A stretch of DNA of 64,000 bases, from positions 310,001 through 374,000 of the forward strand of contig OZ246000.1 of assembly GCA_965230245.1 (NCBI GenBank). The letters run 5' to 3'. Shown piece after piece: positions 35,246 through 42,647 of the stretch. Position 1 is the stretch's first letter. The number at the start of each line of letters is the position of its first letter. The notes below the pieces were generated by a model. It did no database searches and was not told the origin of the DNA. It saw nothing but the letters and a program-made list of their open reading frames with translations. The stretch comes from JAGNKE01 sp965230245. GTDB lineage: Bacteria; Pseudomonadota; Alphaproteobacteria; Micavibrionales; Micavibrionaceae. Both the position numbers and the translations under genes were made by a program.

Positions 35246-36241
35246 ATGTCTGAAGCTAAACTTGGCGTCGTTGCCGTCGGAAACGCACTCGTTGATGTCA
35301 TCTCCACTGTTGATGAAGCCTTTATCGAGGAACAATGCAAAACATACGGGATGGAACGTGGCGCGATGACCCTGATTGACGAAACCCGCGCGGTCGAACT
35401 TTACGGCCAGATGCCAAACCGTCTCGAAACATCCGGCGGTTCCGCAGCCAACACCATGGCCGGATATGCATCCTTCGGCGGCAAAGGCGGTTTCATGGGC
35501 AAGGTTGCCGACGACCCTCTCGGAAAAGTATTCCAGAATGACATCACAAAAATCGGTGCACAATACAAAACGCAGCCGCTGATTCTCGGCGCCCCAACAG
35601 GACGCTGCATGATTCTTGTCGAACCGAACGGCGAAAGAACCATGAACACCTTCCTCGGCGCCAGTGTCGAGCTGGGTCCGGACGACATCGATAAAAAACT
35701 TATTTTCGATGCAAAAGTAACATATCTTGAAGGCTACCTGTTCGATAAAGACCAAGCAAAACAAGCCTTTATCAGAGCAGCTGAGTATGCTCACGAAGCG
35801 GGTCACCGCGTATCATTGACCCTTTCTGACCCGTTCTGCGTCGACCGCCACAGACATGATTTCCTGCAATTGGTTCAGAACCACGTCGATATCCTGTTTG
35901 CCAATGAAGAAGAGATCAAATCGCTTTTCATGCAAGATGATTTTGAGGCCGCAAAAAGCGCCATCGACGAACATTGCGAAATCGCTGTTCTAACCCGCAG
36001 TGAGAAAGGCGCGGTCATTGTCTCCGGCGGCAAGGAAATCAAAATTGAAGCCCAAAAAGTGGATAAAGTCGTTGATACAACAGGCGCAGGTGACCAATTC
36101 GCCGCAGGGTTCCTCTACGGCTTCACCGAAGAAAAACCTCTGGAGGAATGCGGACGTCTAGGCGCACTGGCTGCTGCAGAAGTCATAAGCCATGTTGGTC
36201 CGCGCCCCGAAGTACCGCTTTCAAAACTGATGGCGGCATGA
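35246..36241 (+). CDS. PfkB-family carbohydrate/adenosine kinase
   Basis: A 331-residue ribokinase-fold enzyme. The N-terminal GNALVDVI block and GGSAANTMAGYASFGGKGGF (about residues 63-82) bind substrate, and the PfkB signature DTTGAGDQFAAGFLYGF gives the anion hole and catalytic base Asp283. It resembles the adenosine kinase-like proteins of alphaproteobacteria, but fructose, inosine or another sugar is possible. The stop codon overlaps the start of the next gene (ATGA), so the two are coupled. Confidence 0.88.
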   Translation: MSEAKLGVVAVGNALVDVISTVDEAFIEEQCKTYGMERGAMTLIDETRAVELYGQMPNRLETSGGSAANTMAGYASFGGKGGFMGKVADDPLGKVFQNDITKIGAQYKTQPLILGAPTGRCMILVEPNGERTMNTFLGASVELGPDDIDKKLIFDAKVTYLEGYLFDKDQAKQAFIRAAEYAHEAGHRVSLTLSDPFCVDRHRHDFLQLVQNHVDILFANEEEIKSLFMQDDFEAAKSAIDEHCEIAVLTRSEKGAVIVSGGKEIKIEAQKVDKVVDTTGAGDQFAAGFLYGFTEEKPLEECGRLGALAAAEVISHVGPRPEVPLSKLMAA

Positions 36242-36984
36242 TCAAACAGCTTCCCGCACCGCAAGCAGATCGAGACTACATTTCCGACATCCCCGAAGAG
36301 GCCGAGGAAAAAGTAGTCTCCTTCTATGCGGAAGATGAAAACGCTCGCGAGGAAGGCGGGATGATCCACTACGAACGCCGCGAATACTTGCTTGACGGCG
36401 AACTTGTCGGCTACCGCCAATTCGACCATAAAGGACGCCTGATCATCGAAACGCCGATGAAAGACCAAAAAAAACACGGCACTGAATATTCATGGTACTG
36501 GTATGAACCCGATCAACTTAGCCTCTCCGAACCCTATGAACACGGCCTTGTCCACGGCACCGCCAAACAATGGGATATCCACGGCAACCTGATGGGCACA
36601 TACGCCATGAACCGCGGAACGGGTTTTGATATTTGGCGCGATCTGGATGAAAACGGAAACGCATATATTGCCGAAATCCATTCCCTGCAACACGGTAAAC
36701 TACACGGTTTCCAATGGTGGTTTAACGAGGACGGCAAAACCGTGAACGGTGAACGACACTGGCTGGAAGGGTTTTTAAATGGCATCGCCAGAAAATGGGA
36801 TGAAGACGGCAATCTTTTCGAACACTTCCCGCAATATTATGTAGACGACAAACAAGTCTCTAAGCGATTCTACGAAACCGCGGCAAAAAACAATCTGGCT
36901 TTACCTGCATATAATGATGTTGATGATGATTACAGAAGAAGCGTCATTGAAGAAATTTTCAGCCAAGGCGTTTACGAAAACTAA
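36238..36984 (+). CDS. MORN-like (YwqK-type) repeat protein
   Basis: A 248-residue soluble protein built of repeated short beta-hairpin units like the MORN_2/YwqK repeat: LDGELVGYRQFDHKGRLI, EHGLVHGTAKQWDIHGNLM, HGKLHGFQWWFNEDGKT and LEGFLNGIARKWDEDGNLF. YwqK-family proteins are sometimes called antitoxins, but that does not follow here. The ATG at 36238 overlaps the kinase stop by 4 bases (ATGA); a longer reading frame upstream lies within the kinase and is unlikely to be used. The role is unknown. Confidence 0.75.
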   Translation: MIKQLPAPQADRDYISDIPEEAEEKVVSFYAEDENAREEGGMIHYERREYLLDGELVGYRQFDHKGRLIIETPMKDQKKHGTEYSWYWYEPDQLSLSEPYEHGLVHGTAKQWDIHGNLMGTYAMNRGTGFDIWRDLDENGNAYIAEIHSLQHGKLHGFQWWFNEDGKTVNGERHWLEGFLNGIARKWDEDGNLFEHFPQYYVDDKQVSKRFYETAAKNNLALPAYNDVDDDYRRSVIEEIFSQGVYEN

Positions 36985-36990
36985 AAAAAT

Positions 36991-37554
36991 TTAACCGTTC
37001 CAACCGATATTAGACAATTTGGAATGAAAATTATCATAAGTCTCGTTGTCCGGACAAACAATTAGCACCTCACTCACCCCTTCATCGAGACGATCAACAA
37101 TCCCTTTGACCATCAAACGTGCCGCCCTCGCCTTCGGATATCCGGTTTTCCCCGAAGAAATAGGCGGGAACGCAATACGCCTTAATCCCATACGACCCGC
37201 AAGCTCCATGATATTTCGCACGCACCCCGTCAGATGCCTGTCATCTTTTTCAAACTCCGTCCGAAAATAAGGCATAACGCCAATCAAAACATGCTCGGCG
37301 GGCAAGTTAAACCCCGGCACGGCATAAACATCTCCGACCTTCGGCTTATAAATATTTTCTAGAATAAACTCATCCAGCTGACGCCCCGCAGCACCGATGA
37401 TTGAACTATTCAAACTCCCAACATGCTGCATATTTCTGGGAATAGTTGTAACAACGGCGTCGACATCCTGATCAACAATATTCCCCTGCACAACTTTGAT
37501 CTTATGCAGAAACGGTTTGGTGGCTGGCCCTGAGTTTGATATCACTATTTCCAT
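36991..37554 (-). CDS. macrodomain protein
   Basis: A 187-residue macrodomain, a fold that binds ADP-ribose and related ligands and often removes ADP-ribose from proteins or deacetylates O-acetyl-ADP-ribose. Visible parts: KVVQGNIVDQDVDAVVTT near residue 20, the HVGSLNSSIIGAAG glycine block near 44-57 and AFPPISSGKTGYPKARAA near 132-149. The usual NAAN near the start reads TTIPRN here, so the Asn that helps catalysis in MacroD enzymes is not in its usual place. The ATG overlaps the start codon of the divergent solute-binding gene. Confidence 0.82.
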   Translation of the reverse strand: MEIVISNSGPATKPFLHKIKVVQGNIVDQDVDAVVTTIPRNMQHVGSLNSSIIGAAGRQLDEFILENIYKPKVGDVYAVPGFNLPAEHVLIGVMPYFRTEFEKDDRHLTGCVRNIMELAGRMGLRRIAFPPISSGKTGYPKARAARLMVKGIVDRLDEGVSEVLIVCPDNETYDNFHSKLSNIGWNG

Positions 37555-39388
37555 GAACTACTTTAGCCCGAAAAGTCTTATATTTTCCTTTATATTTTTT
37601 ATTTTCGTAAACTTTGCGGGATACGTTTCAGCACAAAATACAGAAGAAACGCCGCCCTCTCCCACCAATTCCGTAAAAGAAAACGCGCAAACATATACTG
37701 GCCTTGCCATGCACGGCAATCCTAAATATGACGCGCAGGCCTTGCACTTGGCTTATGCAAACCCCGATGCACCGAAGGGCGGCACACTCAAGATGGGCGC
37801 AATCGGCACATTTGATACGGTAAACCCTTATCAAATCAAGGGCGTGGCGGCACAAGGGCTCGGCTTTATTTATGACCGCCTGATGGCCAGAACATGGGAC
37901 GAACCCTTTACCCTCTACCCCCTGATTGCCGAACGCGCCGAAATAGCAGACGACCGCTCTTCGGTGACTTTCCATCTAAACGAAAAAGCCGTATTCCATG
38001 ATGGAACCGCGATCACGTCTCACGATGTACGCTTTTCCTTTGAGACACTAAAAGAACAAGGAAGACCAAATATGCGCCGCATTTACGGTCTGGCAAAGAA
38101 TATCGAGCAGCCCGACGCGCGCACCATACGCTTCGAATTCGGCGAAGGGTATGACCGCGAAACAGTCATGATTTTCGCTATGATGCCCGTCCTTTCGGAA
38201 AAGTGGTGGAAAGACAGGGATTTTGAGGAAACTCTCCTCGAAGCACCTCTGACCAACGGCCCCTACCGCATCAAAGAAATCAACAGCCCGCATAGCATCA
38301 CCTATGAACGGGTTAAGGATTACTGGGCCGAAGATTTCATTACAAATGCCGGACACAATAATTTCGACACGATTATCTACGAATACTACCGTGATGACAC
38401 GATTGCTCTTGAATCCTTCAAAAAAGGCGATCTTGATCTACGGCGCGAGTTCAACATATCTAAATGGCATAATGCGTATAAAGATGTGGACACTTCAAGG
38501 ATAACTCTGCTCGAAGCCCCTCACAGCCGTCCTGAGAAAATACAGGGATTTATCTTTAACATGCGCCGAAAACCCTTTGATGACATCCGCGTCAGAACTG
38601 CGCTGAGCCTGGCCTTTGATGGGAAATGGGTCGTCGAAAACCTCTTTCACGGCGATTTCAAACGAATTACAAGCTTCTTCCCGAACTCGACACTGGACGG
38701 CTCCGGCACGGTTTCCGATGACACAATGGCCATACTCGCACAACACAAAGAAAACCTGCAACCTGCTGTTTTTAAAGTGAAATTGAACGAGAAAGATAAC
38801 CGCACCTCCCGTAAAAAGCTGAGAAAAGCGTCCGACCTTTTAAAGGAGGCGGGATGGATCATCGAAAATGGAAAGCGCGTACATAAAGATACGAAACAAC
38901 CGCTTACGATCGAGGTCATTCTGAACACGCGGCAGGATGAAAAAATAGCGCTAAATTACTCTAAAACTTTGGAAAAGCTGGGAATCATGTTAATCCCCCG
39001 CTATCTTGACAGCGCCAATTTTCAAAATCGCAAGACAAGCTACGACTATGACATGCTGATGCATTACTGGGGCAACAGCCTTTCGCCAGGCACGGAACAG
39101 ATGATTTACTGGAGCTGTGAGTCTGTGGAAAAAACCGCAGGCTTCAATTATGCGGGAATTTGTAATCCCGCTCTTGATGACGTTGCAAAACACATTGCAG
39201 ACGCCAAAACATATGTAGAATTGCGCAACTACGCCCATGCACTGGACCGGATCTTGTTGTCCGAACACATCATAATCCCTTTATTTTACAAGGGCGTAGA
39301 CTATATCGCTTACGATAAATCCATTGAAAAACCAGATGAAACCGCGCTGTATGGGATTGTCACCGAAACATGGTGGAAACGGCCATAA
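37553..39388 (+). CDS. YejA-type extracellular solute-binding protein (family 5)
   Basis: An exported ABC-transporter binding protein of the oligopeptide/microcin C (YejA) type, 611 residues. The ATG at 37553 gives a clear signal peptide (about residues 1-27, ending YVSAQ). The mature part has LHGNPKYDA-like lead-in then YANPDAPKGGTLKMG and FDTVNPYQIKG, typical of YejA. In the C-terminal half, YDMLMHYWGNSLSPGTEQ and YIAYDKSIEKP are also family-like. No permease or ATPase genes are adjacent, so the transporter partners lie elsewhere or the protein works alone. A longer reading frame from a TTG at 37496 would spoil the signal peptide. Confidence 0.88.
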   Translation: MNYFSPKSLIFSFIFFIFVNFAGYVSAQNTEETPPSPTNSVKENAQTYTGLAMHGNPKYDAQALHLAYANPDAPKGGTLKMGAIGTFDTVNPYQIKGVAAQGLGFIYDRLMARTWDEPFTLYPLIAERAEIADDRSSVTFHLNEKAVFHDGTAITSHDVRFSFETLKEQGRPNMRRIYGLAKNIEQPDARTIRFEFGEGYDRETVMIFAMMPVLSEKWWKDRDFEETLLEAPLTNGPYRIKEINSPHSITYERVKDYWAEDFITNAGHNNFDTIIYEYYRDDTIALESFKKGDLDLRREFNISKWHNAYKDVDTSRITLLEAPHSRPEKIQGFIFNMRRKPFDDIRVRTALSLAFDGKWVVENLFHGDFKRITSFFPNSTLDGSGTVSDDTMAILAQHKENLQPAVFKVKLNEKDNRTSRKKLRKASDLLKEAGWIIENGKRVHKDTKQPLTIEVILNTRQDEKIALNYSKTLEKLGIMLIPRYLDSANFQNRKTSYDYDMLMHYWGNSLSPGTEQMIYWSCESVEKTAGFNYAGICNPALDDVAKHIADAKTYVELRNYAHALDRILLSEHIIIPLFYKGVDYIAYDKSIEKPDETALYGIVTETWWKRP

Positions 39389-39498
39389 TTTAGCTATTCT
39401 TTAAGAAACATAGCGTAAAAGAATAATTGTATTGAGCTAAACACTTATACTTGCTATTGTTTTACTAGTTTTTTGATCACAAGCTAAAGATTATTCTC

Positions 39499-40011
39499 AT
39501 GACTATGCGTTCTTATCTGTTTTTCATCTTCGCCCTCGTAATCACACTTCCGGCTCACGCAGAATCGATTAATGACAAAATTAATCTGCACGGGCAGTAC
39601 TGGCAAAGAATTCATGCTTCAACCGCGACCTTTATCCGCGGACCAAAGGCACAGCAACTGCTTCACCGCGACATTGCACGTTGTGTGGTAGAACTTCGTG
39701 AACTGGAAAGACTGGGTGCCGTAAAAGACCCCATTCCTGAATACATGGACGGCGTTGTTTTAAGCGGGCCAGAGGTTGAACTGGCTGGCTGGGATGCACC
39801 TGAAAGAATTGAATATTTGTATGCAGAACAATCCGATTATCACGATTTTGATGGTTGTATGATCGCCAAAGGTTGGGAGCGCATCAAATACGTTCCTTAC
39901 GATGTAGCATTAAGATCCCGCGAAGATTATCTGGACGCACACCAAAAATATCAGGACAGAAAAAAGAAGCTGTTTGAAGAACAAACAGATTACGATCACC
40001 TGAACCGATAA
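39499..40011 (+). CDS. exported hypothetical protein
   Basis: A 170-residue protein with a signal peptide (MRSYLFFIFALVITLPAHA, cleaved after about residue 21). The mature part is charged, mostly helical, and has two cysteines (ARCVVEL near 62 and DGCMIAKGWERIKY near 119) that may form a disulfide. The CMxxKGW pattern is seen in several small proteobacterial lipoproteins, which is suggestive only. It has its own terminator. Confidence 0.7.
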   Translation: MTMRSYLFFIFALVITLPAHAESINDKINLHGQYWQRIHASTATFIRGPKAQQLLHRDIARCVVELRELERLGAVKDPIPEYMDGVVLSGPEVELAGWDAPERIEYLYAEQSDYHDFDGCMIAKGWERIKYVPYDVALRSREDYLDAHQKYQDRKKKLFEEQTDYDHLNR

Positions 40012-40037
40012 TCTTGCGATCAAAATTGAGAATTAAA

Positions 40038-40064
40038 AAAACAGCCTGATGATCAGGCTGTTTT
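40038..40064. terminator. bidirectional rho-independent terminator
   Basis: AAAACAGCCTG (40038-40048) pairs with CAGGCTGTTTT (40054-40064) across a 5-base loop, followed by ATTTTT. It separates the exported protein from the convergent GT9 gene and works on both strands. Confidence 0.88.
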
Positions 40065-40089
40065 ATTTTTGATCTTAAACACAAGAAAC

Positions 40090-41070
40090 TTAATGACCGT
40101 TGAACATCTCTTTGAGCTTGTCCTTAACCATATCAACCGTCAGTGTGGTCATGAGGCTCCCGACCTCGGATGACTTGTAGCCCTCAAAATCAATCAATTC
40201 ATCATATGTCTCGGGTGTGCTGATATACTCCGCTTTTTCACCCCACGGTCTGTATAAATGCGGATAACTCGGTCCGAAAAGACCCAAAGTATGAACACTT
40301 GCCGCTGCGGCACAATGCATAAGACCGGAATCATTACCGATATAGAAATCACATAAACTGATCGCCGCTGCTGCTGTACCGGGATCGGTCTTGGCTATAA
40401 CATCAATTACACATTTGTCAGGTAAAGACTGCAAAACCTTTCTTGCATCCTCTTCTTCCCCCGGAGCGGCAAAAACGGCAACATGCGCCCCCTCCATCAC
40501 ACCGCCCTCGGAAATCATCCAATCCAAAACACCAATAAAATTCTCTACAGGCCAAGTTTTCCCGCGCCAATTTGCCGTGGGCCCAACCCCTAGTATGGTC
40601 TGCCCCTCATGCCCGTCAAAAAACGAGCGGGCCAGCTCCACCTGTTCGGAACTTGACCACAAAACCGGCGTAGGTACGTGATTCCCTAGCCGTAACACGC
40701 GCGCTGCCTGTTCAACCTTATGCAAGGATCGGTCAATGCCTTTACCGAAAATGTAGCGCCGCTTTGCCGGCACCAGACGCGACACGGCGGAATTACGCAT
40801 ATCAACAACGCTATGCCACCTGCGCCCCACGGTTTTCTTCCAGAGATTCAGCCAGTGCTTATTATATTTTTGTTTTTTGAGGGGAATAACCTCTTCTAAA
40901 TGGGGAACACCCTCGAACAAGGAAACAGCCAAAGGCCCGCACGCCACAGTAACTTTAGGATTTTCAACAGTCTTGAGAAGATAATCCAGAATGCCCGTCG
41001 ATAACACCGCATCCCCGATACGGCTGGAAGTAATAAATAAAATGTGATTATTATCTGTCATCGACACCAT
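40090..41070 (-). CDS. glycosyltransferase family 9 (heptosyltransferase-like)
   Basis: A 326-residue GT-B enzyme of the ADP-heptose:LPS heptosyltransferase family. The N-terminal SSRIGDAVLSTGIL block is the family start; the C-terminal domain has GVGPTANWRGKTWPVENF near residue 160 and IGNDSGLMHCAAA near 253, which binds the nucleotide-sugar. The acceptor is not known. Together with gmhA it suggests heptose-containing LPS. The start could be the Met at 41061; the interval to the divergent ygfZ is only 11 bases. Confidence 0.87.
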   Translation of the reverse strand: MVSMTDNNHILFITSSRIGDAVLSTGILDYLLKTVENPKVTVACGPLAVSLFEGVPHLEEVIPLKKQKYNKHWLNLWKKTVGRRWHSVVDMRNSAVSRLVPAKRRYIFGKGIDRSLHKVEQAARVLRLGNHVPTPVLWSSSEQVELARSFFDGHEGQTILGVGPTANWRGKTWPVENFIGVLDWMISEGGVMEGAHVAVFAAPGEEEDARKVLQSLPDKCVIDVIAKTDPGTAAAAISLCDFYIGNDSGLMHCAAAASVHTLGLFGPSYPHLYRPWGEKAEYISTPETYDELIDFEGYKSSEVGSLMTTLTVDMVKDKLKEMFNGH

Positions 41071-41081
41071 CAGGAATAATC

Positions 41082-41903
41082 ATGACACAGCAAGGCTTTT
41101 TTACAAGACTACCCCACCGCAGCCTCATAAAAATAACAGGAAATGACCGAAAGTCATTCCTGCAGGGTTTGATATCAAATGATATCAACAAGCTGGAAAC
41201 GCAGCCCCTCCTCTACGCCTGCCTTTTAACGCCAAACGGCAAATTCCTGCACGACTTTTTCATTTTTGAAAAAAACAACATTCTACATATCGAATGTGAA
41301 GGGGGAGATCGGGCAAAACACCTCTTGAAGCTCCTGACCATTTATAAATTAAGAGCAGACATCAAACTGGAACTGATTGAATCACAAGAGGTCTATACAC
41401 TGATAGGTACTCCCGCACAGCAACCATCGTCTCTTTATCGTGACCCGCGCCACCCTGATATGGGATTTAGAGCATACGACAAAACCGCAATACCGCCAGC
41501 TACGCCTGAAAAAGCTTTTTCGGCTTGGGATATCCACCGCATAAAACTCTGCATACCTGACGGCAGCCGCGATATGATCCCCGAAAAATCAACACTTCTG
41601 GAGTGCAATATCGATAAGCTCAACGGCATATCCTACGAAAAGGGCTGCTACCTTGGTCAAGAACTAACCGCCCGCATGCATTACCGCGGTCTGACCAAAA
41701 AAAGCCTGTTTACGGTGGAATCAAAAAACCTTCCCGAAAACGGAGAACCCATTCTAAATGAAGACGGAAAAACGGTAGGTGAAATGCGCTCGTCTTGCAA
41801 AAACTACGGCCTCGCCCTCATCAAAAAAGACAGCATATTACCAGACAAAAAAATTAACCTATCCTATGGAATAAGTATCATTAAGAATCCTACTGACCCC
41901 TGA
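41082..41903 (+). CDS. ygfZ: folate-binding YgfZ/CAF17-type protein
   Basis: A 273-residue relative of the glycine-cleavage T protein that uses folate to support Fe-S cluster enzymes such as MiaB. The signature KGCYLGQELTARMHYRG near residues 187-203 includes the conserved Cys. LLYACLLTPNGKFLHDFFIF near residue 43 is also typical. The start is preceded by AGGAA. The 3' end overlaps the convergent hypothetical gene by 14 bases. Confidence 0.93.
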   Translation: MTQQGFFTRLPHRSLIKITGNDRKSFLQGLISNDINKLETQPLLYACLLTPNGKFLHDFFIFEKNNILHIECEGGDRAKHLLKLLTIYKLRADIKLELIESQEVYTLIGTPAQQPSSLYRDPRHPDMGFRAYDKTAIPPATPEKAFSAWDIHRIKLCIPDGSRDMIPEKSTLLECNIDKLNGISYEKGCYLGQELTARMHYRGLTKKSLFTVESKNLPENGEPILNEDGKTVGEMRSSCKNYGLALIKKDSILPDKKINLSYGISIIKNPTDP

Positions 41904-42543
41904 CATTTGTCTGCTTCTGACAAGCGGACTGAGAAAGTTTGTAAGCATCTCCCATACTTTTCTGACTCAAAAGGTCTGTCTGTATAAGATTCTCCATAAT
42001 CTTAATATTCTGAACGGAATTACAATACCCAACGCTCATACTGCGAGACTTTTGTCGCAATTCAATCAATTCCTGCTGATACTCCAATTCATGCTCCTTG
42101 TCATCAAACTGGGGACCATATTTTACAAGATCGCGTGAAAAACGATCCGGAATATACTCAAGATTTTTGTAATTAAAATACCTTTCACAGAAATCCGAAA
42201 GGGAATAGACCAGCATCCCGTCTTGTTCCGCTCTCTTCAACATCTTGCTTTCGAGATTTTGGATATTCTTTTTATGATGGTTAAGTAAATCACTGATCCT
42301 CTTATGACCATCTTGATTGTAATCCTCATACCCTTTCACAACACAGGAACAACCAACAGCAGGCTGACTGGATGCAGGTAAAGCCTGACAATACTCATAG
42401 ACATTCATGGCTCCCTCGCGTATGGCGCCTGTATCAGGTTCGACTGCCTCCTCTTGTTGTGTCGTAGGAAACTCCCAAACGGCATAAGCCGGCGCAGCGA
42501 TAAATACCATAACAATCAGACTAAGAACGAAATGCAGTTTCAT
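41890..42543 (-). CDS. exported hypothetical protein
   Basis: A 217-residue protein from ATG 42543, chosen because AGAGG precedes it and it begins a signal peptide (KLHFVLSLIVMVFIAAPAYA). The mature part has several cysteines (YEYCQAL, VGCSCVV, DFCERYF, VGYCNSV, QSACQKQ) and long charged helices, suggesting a disulfide-stabilised periplasmic coiled-coil protein. I do not recognise the family. It is convergent with ygfZ, overlapping 14 bases at the ends, and downstream of ppdK. Confidence 0.7.
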   Translation of the reverse strand: MKLHFVLSLIVMVFIAAPAYAVWEFPTTQQEEAVEPDTGAIREGAMNVYEYCQALPASSQPAVGCSCVVKGYEDYNQDGHKRISDLLNHHKKNIQNLESKMLKRAEQDGMLVYSLSDFCERYFNYKNLEYIPDRFSRDLVKYGPQFDDKEHELEYQQELIELRQKSRSMSVGYCNSVQNIKIMENLIQTDLLSQKSMGDAYKLSQSACQKQTNVRGQ

Positions 42544-42647
42544 CGGGATACCTCTTCTCATATGGTCATGCAGTCATACTACTACGACTAAGGACCGAAA
42601 AAAATTCCGATCCCTTAATTATTGTACACCAAAAAAGAGAGACCTTG

